Positions 53,790-62,987 of a stretch of 64,000 nucleotides of DNA are shown one piece after another. The stretch's first letter is position 1. Each line of letters starts with the position of its first letter. A program made the translations under genes and the position numbers. The notes beneath the pieces are model-generated. The model had not been told where the DNA came from. It did not search any database and saw only the letters and a list, made by a program, of their open reading frames with translations. Source of the DNA: SIAQ01 sp964484265 (GTDB lineage Bacteria; Planctomycetota; Planctomycetia; Gemmatales; Gemmataceae). The stretch covers positions 1-64,000 of the forward strand of contig CAZAFH010000009.1 of the NCBI GenBank assembly GCA_964484265.1. Direction: 5' to 3'.

Positions 53790-54608
53790 ATGATTCGATC
53801 CAGTGTTACCATCAGTCTCGTTCCCGAAGTTCGCGGCGGGCCTTTTGTGTTCTGGGATGATCTCGCCGGCTCGTGCCAAAAGGCGAAATCGCTGGGCTTC
53901 GATGCCGTCGAGGTATTTCCGCCGGCAGCCGATGCCGTGGACCGCAAGGAGCTTGGCAAGCTGCTGGAAGGTCACGGCCTCGCCTTGGCGGCGGTAGGCA
54001 CAGGCGCCGGCTGGGTCAAAAGCCGCTTGCATGTGTGCCTGGCCGATTCAACCGCGCGAATCAGAGCGAGGGAATTCATTCGATCGGTCATCGATCTCGC
54101 AGGTTCTTTGAAGGCCCCGGCGATCATCGGCTCGATGCAAGGCCGCAGCGGCGACGGCGTCGATCATGCCACGGCAACCGCATACCTGAGCGACGCACTC
54201 AACGACCTCGGCGAACATGCCAAGCAGTACAACGTTCCACTTATCTATGAGCCGCTCAATCGCTATGAAACGAACATGACAAACACCGTCGAACAAGGCG
54301 TGCGTTTGCTCAATGGTCTTGCAACGAAGAACGTCGTGCTGCTCGCCGATCTATTTCACATGAACATCGAGGAGGCGAATATCGCTGCTGCCGTACGTGC
54401 CGGCAAGGGCCACATCGGGCATGTGCATTTCGTCGATTCGAACCGCCGCCCCGCTGGCCTGGGGCATCTCGACTATCTGCCGATCGTCGCCGCGCTGCGC
54501 GAGATCGGGTATAACGGCTTCGCGTCGGCCGAAGCGTTCGCCTATCCCGATCCTGATGCCGCGGCCGCTCAGACCATCACGGCCTATCGCCGGTTTTTTC
54601 AATCCTAG
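53790..54608 (+). CDS. TIM-barrel sugar isomerase/epimerase
   Basis: About 272 residues from the ATG at 53790, AGGA upstream. It matches the xylose-isomerase-like TIM barrel family: DDLAGSCQKAKSLGFDAVEV, APAIIGSMQGRSGDGV, the Glu in VPLIYEPLNRYETNMTNTVE and the His in VVLLADLFHMNIEEANI, then HIGHVHFVDSNRRPAGLG. These place three metal ligands in hydroxypyruvate-isomerase-type enzymes. The substrate is likely a keto-sugar of the pathway. Confidence 0.85.
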   Translation: MIRSSVTISLVPEVRGGPFVFWDDLAGSCQKAKSLGFDAVEVFPPAADAVDRKELGKLLEGHGLALAAVGTGAGWVKSRLHVCLADSTARIRAREFIRSVIDLAGSLKAPAIIGSMQGRSGDGVDHATATAYLSDALNDLGEHAKQYNVPLIYEPLNRYETNMTNTVEQGVRLLNGLATKNVVLLADLFHMNIEEANIAAAVRAGKGHIGHVHFVDSNRRPAGLGHLDYLPIVAALREIGYNGFASAEAFAYPDPDAAAAQTITAYRRFFQS

Positions 54609-54629
54609 CGCATGTCCTGGAGTCTGTCG

Positions 54630-55073
54630 ATGTTGAAACACACGCTGTTGCATCCGAAGATCAACGAAGTGCTGGGACGAGCCGGGCATCACGCGAAGAT
54701 CCTCATTGCCGATGGCAATTATCCGGCATCGTCCAAGCGCGGACCGAACGCGGAATTGGTTTGCCTCAATCTGATGCCAGGCGTCGTCACGTGCGGGCAG
54801 GCATTGCGAGCGGTGCTTTCAGCGGTGCCGATCGATCTCGTCAACACCATGATGTATCCGAAGGACGATCCCTACACGCTCGATCGCGATCCGCCGGCCT
54901 GGGATGAATTCCGTGCCATACTTCGCGATGCGGGTCTTGACCTGGAACTGAAGCCGATCGACAAGTGGGATTTCTACAAGGCCGTCGAAACGCCGGATCA
55001 TGTGCTGACGATACAAACCGCCGATCAGCAGCGTTTCGCCAATGTGCTTCTCTCGATCGGCGTGCGGATGTAA
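54630..55073 (+). CDS. fucU: FucU/RbsD-family sugar mutarotase
   Basis: 147 residues from the ATG at 54630, with TGGAGT upstream (a start at 54612 is possible). FucU interconverts fucose anomers for the following enzyme. Typical residues: MLKHTLLHPKINEVLGRAGH, then ILIADGNYPAS, KDDPYTLDRDPPAWDEF and TIQTADQQRFANVLLSIGV. It is 22 bases after the isomerase and 14 before the lactonase, supporting a shared sugar route. Confidence 0.85.
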   Translation: MLKHTLLHPKINEVLGRAGHHAKILIADGNYPASSKRGPNAELVCLNLMPGVVTCGQALRAVLSAVPIDLVNTMMYPKDDPYTLDRDPPAWDEFRAILRDAGLDLELKPIDKWDFYKAVETPDHVLTIQTADQQRFANVLLSIGVRM

Positions 55074-55087
55074 CGACGGAGAAAGCA

Positions 55088-55933
55088 ATGATCGATGCCC
55101 ATCAACACTTTTGGCAGCTCTCGCAGCCATTCGATTACAGATGGTTGAACGCCCCCGCTCTTGCATCGATCAAGCGGGATTATTTACCCGAACACCTGGA
55201 GCCGATGCTCCAGCGGACGCCGATCCGGCAGACCATCTTCGTGCAGACGCAGCACAATGTGGCCGAGAACCGCTGGGTTTTGGATCTCGCGAAACGTCAT
55301 CCGTTCGTTGCTGGCGTCGTCGGGTGGGTCGATCTCGCCAGCCCGGCATGCGAGGAGCAATTGCTCGAATTCACGGCTCAGCCAAAATTCGTCGGCGTCC
55401 GCCACATCACGCAGGACGAACCTGACGACGACTTCATCGTGCGGCCCGAAATTTTGCGCGGGCTGAAGGTGCTGGAAAAGCATGGCGTGCCGTTCGATTT
55501 GCTCTTCTACGTGAAACACCTGCGGCATGTTCCCGCTCTGGCGCGACAGCTGCCAAAATTACCGATGGTGATCGACCATCTGGCGAAGCCTCGCATCAAG
55601 GATCGCGCGACCGACGACTGGCTGCCGCATCTCCGGGCGGCGGCGGCTTTCCCGAATGTGTACTGCAAACTTTCCGGCATGATCACCGAAGCAGACTGGA
55701 GACTCTGGACGCCCGCAGACCTCAAGCCGTACGTCCGAGCCGCGATCGAGGCGTTCGGACCCGAGCGGTGCATGTTCGGCTCCGATTGGCCCGTCTGCGA
55801 ACTGGCCGGCAGCTATCAACAGGTCTACGAAGCTCTAGTCGATGCACTCGGCCCGATCAGTGAAAACGAACGGTTACAAATCTTCGGGGGTACGGCGATT
55901 CAGTTCTATAGGCTCGACCTTTCTCAAGAATGA
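55088..55933 (+). CDS. Amidohydrolase-type sugar lactonase (fuconolactonase-like)
   Basis: 281 residues from the ATG at 55088. It follows the COG3618 amidohydrolase fold: the opening MIDAHQHFWQLSQPFDYRWL with metal-binding HxH, VGWVDLASPACEEQLLEF, PMVIDHLAKPRIKDR, and GPERCMFGSDWPVCELAG with the catalytic aspartate. Members hydrolyse L-fuconolactone or related lactones. It completes the dehydrogenase, lactonase and mutarotase set of an oxidative fucose-type pathway. Confidence 0.85.
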   Translation: MIDAHQHFWQLSQPFDYRWLNAPALASIKRDYLPEHLEPMLQRTPIRQTIFVQTQHNVAENRWVLDLAKRHPFVAGVVGWVDLASPACEEQLLEFTAQPKFVGVRHITQDEPDDDFIVRPEILRGLKVLEKHGVPFDLLFYVKHLRHVPALARQLPKLPMVIDHLAKPRIKDRATDDWLPHLRAAAAFPNVYCKLSGMITEADWRLWTPADLKPYVRAAIEAFGPERCMFGSDWPVCELAGSYQQVYEALVDALGPISENERLQIFGGTAIQFYRLDLSQE

Positions 55934-56173
55934 CTTGCCGAGTGGCTTTGTTCCCGTAGTGTTGAGTTAAGGAATTGTCGAATTGCCACTCATCGTTTCC
56001 ATGCGAAATTGAAAGAACACAGACTCTGGTTGTTGAAATAACATTCGCGGCATTTCTTTCGGAATGTTCCAGTCGCGCGCCGTGCCGCAAGCCGCAACCT
56101 GGAGTGCGATTCCCCCATTCCTGTCAAAGTCTCGATCCGTTCCCAATGCTTCACCTGTCCGGGAGACGTACCC

Positions 56174-57610
56174 ATGGCGTCTGTCAAGGCGTGGAAATTC
56201 GGCGACGCGAGCATGCCCTTTTTCCCTGATGATTTCGAGATCCTGATGAAGGCGGTTCTTCAGGTCACCGATATCAAATCCAACCATAACAAGTACTACG
56301 CCATCGAGCTACATAGCGGCGAACACAAGGGGCAAACGACCTTCCGCGTCTTCACGCACTATGGGCGAACCGACGATCTGGAGACGAACCCGAACGCCGG
56401 GCAGAAGGAATGCCGGCTCTTCGATTCGCTGGCCGCCGCTCGTGCCAATTACGATTCGATCTACCGCGAGAAGACATCTCCTCGCAAGGGATACAAGGAA
56501 CTCTCGCTCGCGTCGTCCAAGATCGGCTCGCAGAAGGCACGTGGTACGAGTTCCGGCGAGGTCGATGCCAAGACCTTGCAAAAAATCCAGGCCAAGGAGG
56601 GAGCGCCGAAGCCCGTCGTCAAGGCCAGCGACCTTGCACCCGCCGTGCAGGATTTCGTGCGCTACATCTACGATGAAGCGACTCAGGCCCTTACCAGCAC
56701 GGTGGCGGCCAAAATCACCGCCAACGGCATCGAGACGCCGCTCGGCATCCTCACGCTTGGCCAAATCGAAAAAGGCGAGAAGTTCCTCATGGAGCTTTAC
56801 GACCTTTTCCAGAAAAAGAAAAAGAACCGCGCCGAAATGGAACGCCTTACTGGCGAGTTCTACACTGCCATCCCCCATCGCATCGGGCGGACCCGGGCCG
56901 CGGTCAGCACGGCCGTCATCGATACTCTCGAAATATTCGAACAGAAGCAGAACATCCTCCAGCTCATGAAGGACATGCTCCAGGTCAACGGCGAGAGCGG
57001 CAACGTGCTCTTCGATGCCAAAGTAGATCAAGAATACCAGGCTCTTGGCTGCACCATCGAGGCGGTCGATTCCGGCGATCCCGTGTTCAAGGAGATGGCC
57101 GGCTACGTCGAGAAAAGCCAGATCAAGACCAAGAGCATCCGCGTGCAGAATCTCTATCGCGTCAAACGGCCGAGCGAATGGGATGCCTTCACGACGTCCA
57201 TCGATAACGTACGTCATCTCTTTCACGGCTCGCGCATCCAGAACTGGGTCGGCATTCTCTCGCGCGGCATCCTGTTGCCCAAGATCGTCGTCAGTCTAGG
57301 AGTCAATCGCACGGACGCGGGCTGGCTGGGCAACGGCATCTACTTCGGCGATGCCGCCTGCACCAGCGCGTTCTACGCGACAAGCGGGCGGAAGAAGACC
57401 AAGATCATCGCCATCACGCAGGTCGCGCTGGGCAAGATGAAAGATTACACAAAGATCACGTATGGGCTCAATGCTCCGCCGGACGGCTACGACAGCTGCC
57501 ACGGCGTCCGCGCGACGCCGAAGCAGGAGTCGCAGTTCGCCGATGACGAGTACGTCGTGTACAAGAGCGAGCAGCAGCGTATCGAGTTTCTGATTGAAGT
57601 TACGATGTAA
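56174..57610 (+). CDS. Bacterial poly(ADP-ribose) polymerase (WGR-PARP)
   Basis: 478 residues, GGGAG before the ATG (an internal ATG at 56246 would drop 24 residues). Three domains are visible: WGR (about 25-110, with YYAIELHSGEHKGQTTFRVF and THYGRTD), the helical PARP regulatory domain (about 150-290, ETPLGILTLGQIEKGEKFLM), and the catalytic domain (about 330-478). The H-Y-E triad is His351 (LFHGSR), Tyr390 (GNGIYFGDAACTSAFYAT) and Glu459 (DDEYVVYKSEQQ), which is the arrangement of chain-forming PARP1. It should sense DNA breaks through WGR and attach ADP-ribose from NAD+. The next gene is a macrodomain and the locus continues into a retron. Confidence 0.92.
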   Translation: MASVKAWKFGDASMPFFPDDFEILMKAVLQVTDIKSNHNKYYAIELHSGEHKGQTTFRVFTHYGRTDDLETNPNAGQKECRLFDSLAAARANYDSIYREKTSPRKGYKELSLASSKIGSQKARGTSSGEVDAKTLQKIQAKEGAPKPVVKASDLAPAVQDFVRYIYDEATQALTSTVAAKITANGIETPLGILTLGQIEKGEKFLMELYDLFQKKKKNRAEMERLTGEFYTAIPHRIGRTRAAVSTAVIDTLEIFEQKQNILQLMKDMLQVNGESGNVLFDAKVDQEYQALGCTIEAVDSGDPVFKEMAGYVEKSQIKTKSIRVQNLYRVKRPSEWDAFTTSIDNVRHLFHGSRIQNWVGILSRGILLPKIVVSLGVNRTDAGWLGNGIYFGDAACTSAFYATSGRKKTKIIAITQVALGKMKDYTKITYGLNAPPDGYDSCHGVRATPKQESQFADDEYVVYKSEQQRIEFLIEVTM

Positions 57611-57639
57611 TAAACCGCAATCAAAACGGGGAGTCTGCC

Positions 57640-58350
57640 ATGCTGGTCAAAGTCATCCTGGTTGACATCAATCCGAAAATGGTGAAGGCGTGGCGTGCTA
57701 CCTTCGAGGAGAACCCCGAAGTCGATATCGTCGAAGGTTCGATGCTTTCCCAGAGCGCGACCGCCTGGGTTTCGCCGACCAATTCGCGCGGCAGCATGGA
57801 TGGCGGGCTAGATGCGATCATCAAGAATTACCTGGGAGCACAGATCGAAAAGCGCCTGCAGCAAGAAATTCACCGGGCGCACAACGGCCTTCTGCCTGTC
57901 GGGTTCGCCACGTGCGTGCCGACGGGTATGGACTTGCCTCGTTATCTTATTTCCACGCCGACGATGGTCGCCTCGTCGGAAGACATCAGCGACAGCTTGA
58001 ACGTCGCCCTGGCGTGTGCGGCCGCGTTTCAGGCGGTCCACATGCAGAACGCCCGCGAGCCGGGAAGCATCCGCTCCATCGCGCTGCCGGGACTTGGCGC
58101 CAACACGGGGAAAGTCCCTGTCGAAATCTGTGCAGACCTGATGTGGACGGGATATGACCTTTTCCGCCGGCAGGAATTTGTCGATTTCACCGCGATGCGT
58201 GCCGCCCTTCAGGATCGGCTCGGCCATCTTGGCCCGATGACCGGCGGCGACGCCAAGAAGAAAACGCCCGGACCAACGGCGTCCCCCAACAACGGACACC
58301 CCGCGGCGCCGCACAAGGACGAAGACATCGATTTCGACGATGCCGAGTAA
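57640..58350 (+). CDS. Macrodomain protein (ADP-ribose binding or hydrolysis)
   Basis: 236 residues, GGGGAG before the ATG. Residues 1-180 are a macrodomain: IVEGSMLSQSATAWVSPTNS then RGSMDGGLDAIIKNYLGAQ (phosphate loop), PTGMDLPRYLISTPTMVASS and SIALPGLGANTGKVPVEICA. The C-terminus is a disordered, acidic tail. Macrodomains bind or remove ADP-ribose. It follows the PARP gene by 29 bases, so it is probably the matching eraser or antidote. Confidence 0.88.
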   Translation: MLVKVILVDINPKMVKAWRATFEENPEVDIVEGSMLSQSATAWVSPTNSRGSMDGGLDAIIKNYLGAQIEKRLQQEIHRAHNGLLPVGFATCVPTGMDLPRYLISTPTMVASSEDISDSLNVALACAAAFQAVHMQNAREPGSIRSIALPGLGANTGKVPVEICADLMWTGYDLFRRQEFVDFTAMRAALQDRLGHLGPMTGGDAKKKTPGPTASPNNGHPAAPHKDEDIDFDDAE

Positions 58351-58433
58351 AGGCAACCATAGCGCATTCTACTTTGTCATTCACTATTTACCATTGACTA
58401 TTTATCGTTGTATTTTTCGCCACGTGGAAGTGA

Positions 58434-60959
58434 GTGCGATTGGATATGCCCCCCAAAACGACACGTCTGTACCACCCGAAAGGACCCGATCGCGCGGCCG
58501 TGGTGTCGGTGCAGCCATCGACCGGGCAGGAAGACGCATTCCTCATTCACCTGGCGCGAGGAACCGGGCCTGGACCTCTCAAAAAAGGCGGCGTGTACGG
58601 CCCCTATGCCGAGGCGGAGCTCGAAGCTCGGTTTGCCGAGCTGATCGCGGGATTGAAGGCGGAGGGGTTTCTCTCCACGGGTTTGGCGGATCTTCTGCGC
58701 AAGCTGGACTCGGCCAAGCCGGCTGAACGTGCTCGCGGGGCGCTCGGACTCGGCTGGCGTCGAGCGGGCGAGGCGGTTGAACCTATTCTTGGAGCGATGC
58801 CGAAGGCTGTCGATGAAGTTTGCAGCTACCTCGACGCACTCGGCGCGATCGGCGATCCGCGTGCGCTTCCGGTCCTACGTGAACAGGCGGGCCGCAAGCT
58901 GCTGTCGCGCCGTCGATCGGCCGTCGAAGCTCTGCGCAATCTGAGCGATCCCGACGGACTCGCTCCGACACGCCAGCAAGCCCTGGAACGCCTTCCCGAT
59001 TCGGTGCGGCAACTACTCGAATCCGACGCCAACGCCCAGCTGATCGCCGACGCCGTATTGGCCGCGAAAACCGAACAGCGCGGCTTGATTCTCGATACAC
59101 TCTACGAACTGGCCACACCTGTCGCGCTGGCGGTCGTTCGCCTGGCTTTGCCTGTCGTTCCGTTCGACAACGCTCACATTTGGCGATACGTGAAGAGCAT
59201 CTACAAACGCGCAATGCTGCGCCATGACTATGCCACCTGGGGTTGGCTGAGCCATGCCATCGAAGCCGCGGGACGCTCGACCGTTGGCATGAAGGCGCAG
59301 GTCAAATCGGGCTACGACGGCGTGCAGCGCGAGACCCGCATCTTTGGCCGACAGACGCAGAACTACCTGCGACGGCTCGCCTGGCGGTATCTGCGTCAGC
59401 TCGCCACGTTTCGGCCGGCGGATTACGCGCAGGCGGCGGCCGAGGCGCTTATCGATTATGCTCCCGATGACGCCGAAAATCCACGCGGATTGCACGGCCG
59501 ATTCGCCGGGTGCTATTTGCTCAATCGCATCTTGTGGGGAGCAAGCTCGCGGCTAATCCTGAAGGACCGCAGTCTGCGTTTTCGCTTCCGCACCGCCGCC
59601 GATGTGGCGCCGCCCACAGCGACGTTTCGGGAGGAGCCTTATCCGCATCTCTGGGATGCTCACCCGCGTGCTTATTTGCGTCTCCTGGCTCACGCACGCT
59701 TGCCAGAAGTTCATGCCTTCGCGGTCCAAGCGATCGAATCTCGGCACCCGGCACTGCTCGGCGAGGCTGATCATGGCGCGATCGTCGCCATGCTCGGCGC
59801 GCCGCATGAAGCGACCGTGCGTCTGGGAATAGCCGAGCTAGAGCGCAGATTCGATCCGAAGAATCCGGACTGGGCGTTGCTCGAACAGCTGTTGTCCAGC
59901 GATCGCTTGCCGGCGCGCGAGCTGGGCGAGCGCTGGCTTCGTCTGTCGGCGCCGCTCTTGTGCGCGGATGTTGGGCGAATTCTAGCGTGGCTGACGTTTA
60001 AGCACGCCGGGCCGCGCGCTCTGGCTGCGGAAATCGTCATCGCGCTGCTGGGCAAAGGCGAAGATCCAGGCGGGTCCATTCTTGGTGCGCTTGCTGTTGA
60101 AGTGCTCGCACGGCTACGCGGCGATGGGCTCAAGGACGACGTCGCCGAGACGGTGGTCGCCGTTGCGCGGGTGATCTTATTGGATCCTCTACTGCCGTTG
60201 ATATCGCTTGAAGAGCTAATGGACTGGCTTGCCACGAAGCCGCGCGCGGTGTTGCCGCTCGCGGGCGATCTGCTCGGTCGGCGGACCGAGGGGATTCGGG
60301 CCATCGGTCTGGATCGGCTGGCGATGCTCGCTGTGCATGAAATCGGCGCCGTCCGTGCGGGCGCCCATCGACTGATCCGCGGCGAGGCGGACCTATTTCA
60401 CCAGGATCGTGCGCTGCTGTTGGCTCTCGCGGAGAGCGATTGGGAGGATACTCGCAAGGTGGCCGTCGAACTCCTTCGCGATTCGCTTCGATCGCAAACG
60501 CTAGACCTCGACGGCTTGCTGGCTTTTCTCGATTCCAATCATGTCGAGGTGCAGAATCTGGGCCAGGAACTCGCCCGCGCGCAAATCGCCAGCGTGCCGA
60601 CGTCGGAGCTTGCGTTTCGCCTTGGTCAACATCCGCATCCCAATATGCGGGAATTCGCGTTGGACATCGTGGTGAAACATCTTCCCGACGGGGCCGAACC
60701 GCTCGCTCGACTCGAACCGTTTTTCCGCGCCGCCCTTTTCGATCTTTGGCCCCGGCGCGCGATGAAGGACCGCGTGCTGAGCTTCATCCTCGAACGCGGC
60801 ATGCGCGACGAACAACAAGCCGCGGCGGCCGTGCGAATTCTCAGCTCCGCCGTCCGCCTTGCCTCAAAGGCCGACTTCGAGCCGGCGCTGGAAGCCCTTG
60901 TACGGCTAAAGTTGGCCTATCCGAGTGTCGCTTCACCTGTAGAGCTTTCGCGATCCTGA
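58434..60959 (+). CDS. WGR-like/HEAT-repeat protein (retron type XIII ARM-like)
   Basis: 841 residues if started at the GTG at 58434; ATG 58446 is an alternative. The first 90 residues resemble a WGR domain (DAFLIHLARGTGPGPLKKGG, then AELEARFAELIAGLKAEGF). The rest is almost entirely helical HEAT/ARM repeats (VCSYLDALGAIGDPRALPVL, LFHQDRALLLALAESDWEDT and others). It has no catalytic motif. The same domain combination appears in MolR-like proteins. Beside a SWIM-finger protein and retron RT it matches the ARM component of type XIII retrons, possibly the sensor or the effector scaffold. Confidence 0.85.
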   Translation: MRLDMPPKTTRLYHPKGPDRAAVVSVQPSTGQEDAFLIHLARGTGPGPLKKGGVYGPYAEAELEARFAELIAGLKAEGFLSTGLADLLRKLDSAKPAERARGALGLGWRRAGEAVEPILGAMPKAVDEVCSYLDALGAIGDPRALPVLREQAGRKLLSRRRSAVEALRNLSDPDGLAPTRQQALERLPDSVRQLLESDANAQLIADAVLAAKTEQRGLILDTLYELATPVALAVVRLALPVVPFDNAHIWRYVKSIYKRAMLRHDYATWGWLSHAIEAAGRSTVGMKAQVKSGYDGVQRETRIFGRQTQNYLRRLAWRYLRQLATFRPADYAQAAAEALIDYAPDDAENPRGLHGRFAGCYLLNRILWGASSRLILKDRSLRFRFRTAADVAPPTATFREEPYPHLWDAHPRAYLRLLAHARLPEVHAFAVQAIESRHPALLGEADHGAIVAMLGAPHEATVRLGIAELERRFDPKNPDWALLEQLLSSDRLPARELGERWLRLSAPLLCADVGRILAWLTFKHAGPRALAAEIVIALLGKGEDPGGSILGALAVEVLARLRGDGLKDDVAETVVAVARVILLDPLLPLISLEELMDWLATKPRAVLPLAGDLLGRRTEGIRAIGLDRLAMLAVHEIGAVRAGAHRLIRGEADLFHQDRALLLALAESDWEDTRKVAVELLRDSLRSQTLDLDGLLAFLDSNHVEVQNLGQELARAQIASVPTSELAFRLGQHPHPNMREFALDIVVKHLPDGAEPLARLEPFFRAALFDLWPRRAMKDRVLSFILERGMRDEQQAAAAVRILSSAVRLASKADFEPALEALVRLKLAYPSVASPVELSRS

Positions 60960-60974
60960 ACCGAAGGAATCCGA

Positions 60975-62654
60975 ATGATCGTCACGATGGACTATCAAGG
61001 GCGCAGCGGCATCGCCAACGGCGCGAAGGATGCGAAGGTCGCTTTCGCCACCAACACGCTGCGCGAGGCGACGTTTCTGCGCGGCACGCTTGCGCGCCCC
61101 GTGTTGTTTCGAGAAGCGCTCGCGGCGATGTATCAGGTTGTCGTCAGCGATTACAAATATCGACCCAAGGATCGCCTCGAATTCCGTGCCTGGCTTGAAG
61201 AGCAAGATCGGATATTCCTCGAAAACCTCGGCATCAAGAGCCAAAAAACCCGCGCCCGGATGGAGGAACTCGAAGCTCGCCGCGCCGAACTCGACAAGGC
61301 CCGCCGCGAACGCATGAAGCCCTTCCACGACGCCCGGCTTGCCTATTTCAATCACATGTACGAAAGGGACTACGAGTTCACCCTCCTGCTCGATCCGGTC
61401 ATTACCGTGCATCCCGATGAGGTTTCCTTCGAGGCCTTTTCCCGAGACGAAAGCACCTACGCCCGGCTTGCCGTTCCGTACACCAATTTCGGCAAGATCG
61501 ACGCCTATGAGTGCGGCACGACCAACATCGATTTCAGCCCGCGCCTGCATGGCCAAATGGAACGAATGCGTTCGTATCGGCAAACCGAGTTCAACATCGA
61601 GCCAAGCGGGTTGACCGTCGCCACTGGCGCGGCGCCGGCGCACAAGGAAAAGAAGATCGACCTCCCCGACAGCTGGGTGCAGGGTTTCCTGCAAGTGCAC
61701 AGCACGATGACGCTCGGCCTGACGCATGTTCGGATGGATCCGGTCGATCTATACAATGTGTGCCGATATCTCCGCAGACACAAGACACGAGAGTCGCCGC
61801 GAGCGCTGCGTTACGAATTGACGCCAAACGAGCGAGCGAAGGTCGTGCTGGAGCCGTGGAATCATGCGATCGAGCTTGGGGAGGTATCGCGATTTTCGGG
61901 GCCGAAGGCGAGTTCCATCCGTACATGGGGCCGAAATCGTCTTCAGATTCTGAGCCGGCTTTTGCCGATCTGTCAGCGCGTGGATGTGTACCTGGCGGGA
62001 TATGGGATGCCGAGCATTTACATCCTGGACCTTGGCGAGATGACGTTCACGCTCGCCCTCTCGGGCTGGACCGACAACGACTGGACGGGTGGCGCCAACT
62101 TCGACCTGCTCACACGCCGGGCAACCGCTACCGCCGCTGAGCTGACGTTGACCTATGACGCTTTGCGCAAGGCGCGCTTCGCCAGCGATTCGGCAGTCGC
62201 GTCGGCCACGGGCCTGGGCGTCGAAAAGTGCCGAAGCGCGCTGTCGTATTTGTGCCAGGCAGGGCGGGCGATGTTCGATCTGAAAGGCCAGGTTTTCCGC
62301 CATCGCGAGCTTTTCCTGACGCCGTTCTCGGCACAAGAAGCGGCGGCGCTGGCGAAACAAGCAAGCCCGACTGGCAACCCGCAGGAGAAGGCAGCCCAGG
62401 AGATTTTCGCAAACGACAATGTCCGCATCATCGCTCGCCGGCCCGTATCCACCGGCTACAAGCTCAGCGGAAGCTCCAAAGGCAACGACGGCGCGCGGGT
62501 GCGGCCGCTGATCCATGTCGATCACGAGGGGCATATCATTGAAGCGGAATGCACGTGCCCATTCTTCAAAAAGTCGAAGCTGACGCAGGGGCCATGCGAG
62601 CACATTCTGTCGTTACGACTTGCTCACATGAGCCGACTGGAGGCCGACCGATAA
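60975..62654 (+). CDS. SWIM zinc-finger protein (retron type XIII WHSWIM-like)
   Basis: 559 residues, AAGGAA upstream, 15 bases after the ARM gene. The N-terminal half is charged and helical (about residues 60-130, coiled coil) and the middle unassigned. A winged-helix-like part (about 390-460, ASDSAVASATGLGVEKCRSA) precedes the C-terminal SWIM finger, whose ligands are Cys526, Cys528, Cys541 and His543 (CTCPFFKKSKLTQGPCEH). SWIM fingers bind nucleic acids or proteins. Together with the ARM protein it is the signature pair of type XIII retrons, where it is an accessory protein of unresolved function. Confidence 0.85.
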   Translation: MIVTMDYQGRSGIANGAKDAKVAFATNTLREATFLRGTLARPVLFREALAAMYQVVVSDYKYRPKDRLEFRAWLEEQDRIFLENLGIKSQKTRARMEELEARRAELDKARRERMKPFHDARLAYFNHMYERDYEFTLLLDPVITVHPDEVSFEAFSRDESTYARLAVPYTNFGKIDAYECGTTNIDFSPRLHGQMERMRSYRQTEFNIEPSGLTVATGAAPAHKEKKIDLPDSWVQGFLQVHSTMTLGLTHVRMDPVDLYNVCRYLRRHKTRESPRALRYELTPNERAKVVLEPWNHAIELGEVSRFSGPKASSIRTWGRNRLQILSRLLPICQRVDVYLAGYGMPSIYILDLGEMTFTLALSGWTDNDWTGGANFDLLTRRATATAAELTLTYDALRKARFASDSAVASATGLGVEKCRSALSYLCQAGRAMFDLKGQVFRHRELFLTPFSAQEAAALAKQASPTGNPQEKAAQEIFANDNVRIIARRPVSTGYKLSGSSKGNDGARVRPLIHVDHEGHIIEAECTCPFFKKSKLTQGPCEHILSLRLAHMSRLEADR

Positions 62655-62728
62655 CACGGCATTCGCGTTTTTTTCTTGCAAACGGATTTTGAATTCGCAT
62701 TCTAAATGAGGAGGTCCGCAGGCTTTTT

Positions 62729-62956
62729 GGTGAGGGGGAGTGGTGGCTTACTTTAGCCGTTCGTGCGGCGTTACGCCGTGCAGGTTTCCGTGCCAGCCAT
62801 TCGTCACGAGCCCGTTCTTCACACGCGAAATAGGCCTGGCCACGCCCGCGGCTGGGTCTGGCCACTGGCCACCGCAGGCCAGTGGCCAAGCCTATTTCGC
62901 TTCAGTGGAACGAGCACGTCCTTAGGTTGTTCGTAAAGGCCACCCTCCCCCTCACC
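62729..62956 (+). ncRNA. Retron msr-msd non-coding RNA (predicted)
   Basis: The segment upstream of the RT gene has the layout of a retron ncRNA. Terminal repeat a1 (62729-62751, GGTGAGGGGGAGTGGTGGCT) pairs with a2 (62933-62956, ending CACCCTCCCCCTCACC), interrupted by two small bulges. TTAGC at 62753-62757 offers a branch G (62756). A short msr-like hairpin lies at 62766-62778 (CGGCG-TTA-CGCCG). The msd-like part is a long hairpin: perfect 11-bp stem 62825-62835 with 62890-62900, and inside it a perfect 12-bp stem 62859-62870 with 62877-62888 around ACCGCA. The a2 end is 31 bases before the RT start. Confidence 0.8.
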
Positions 62957-62987
62957 GACAAGCCCGCGGCCTCTGCTGGAGACGCCC

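Noticed and set aside
56174..56245. PARP start moved to the internal ATG at 56246
   Set aside because: The ATG at 56174 has a better GGGAG site at the right distance; the choice does not affect the WGR domain.
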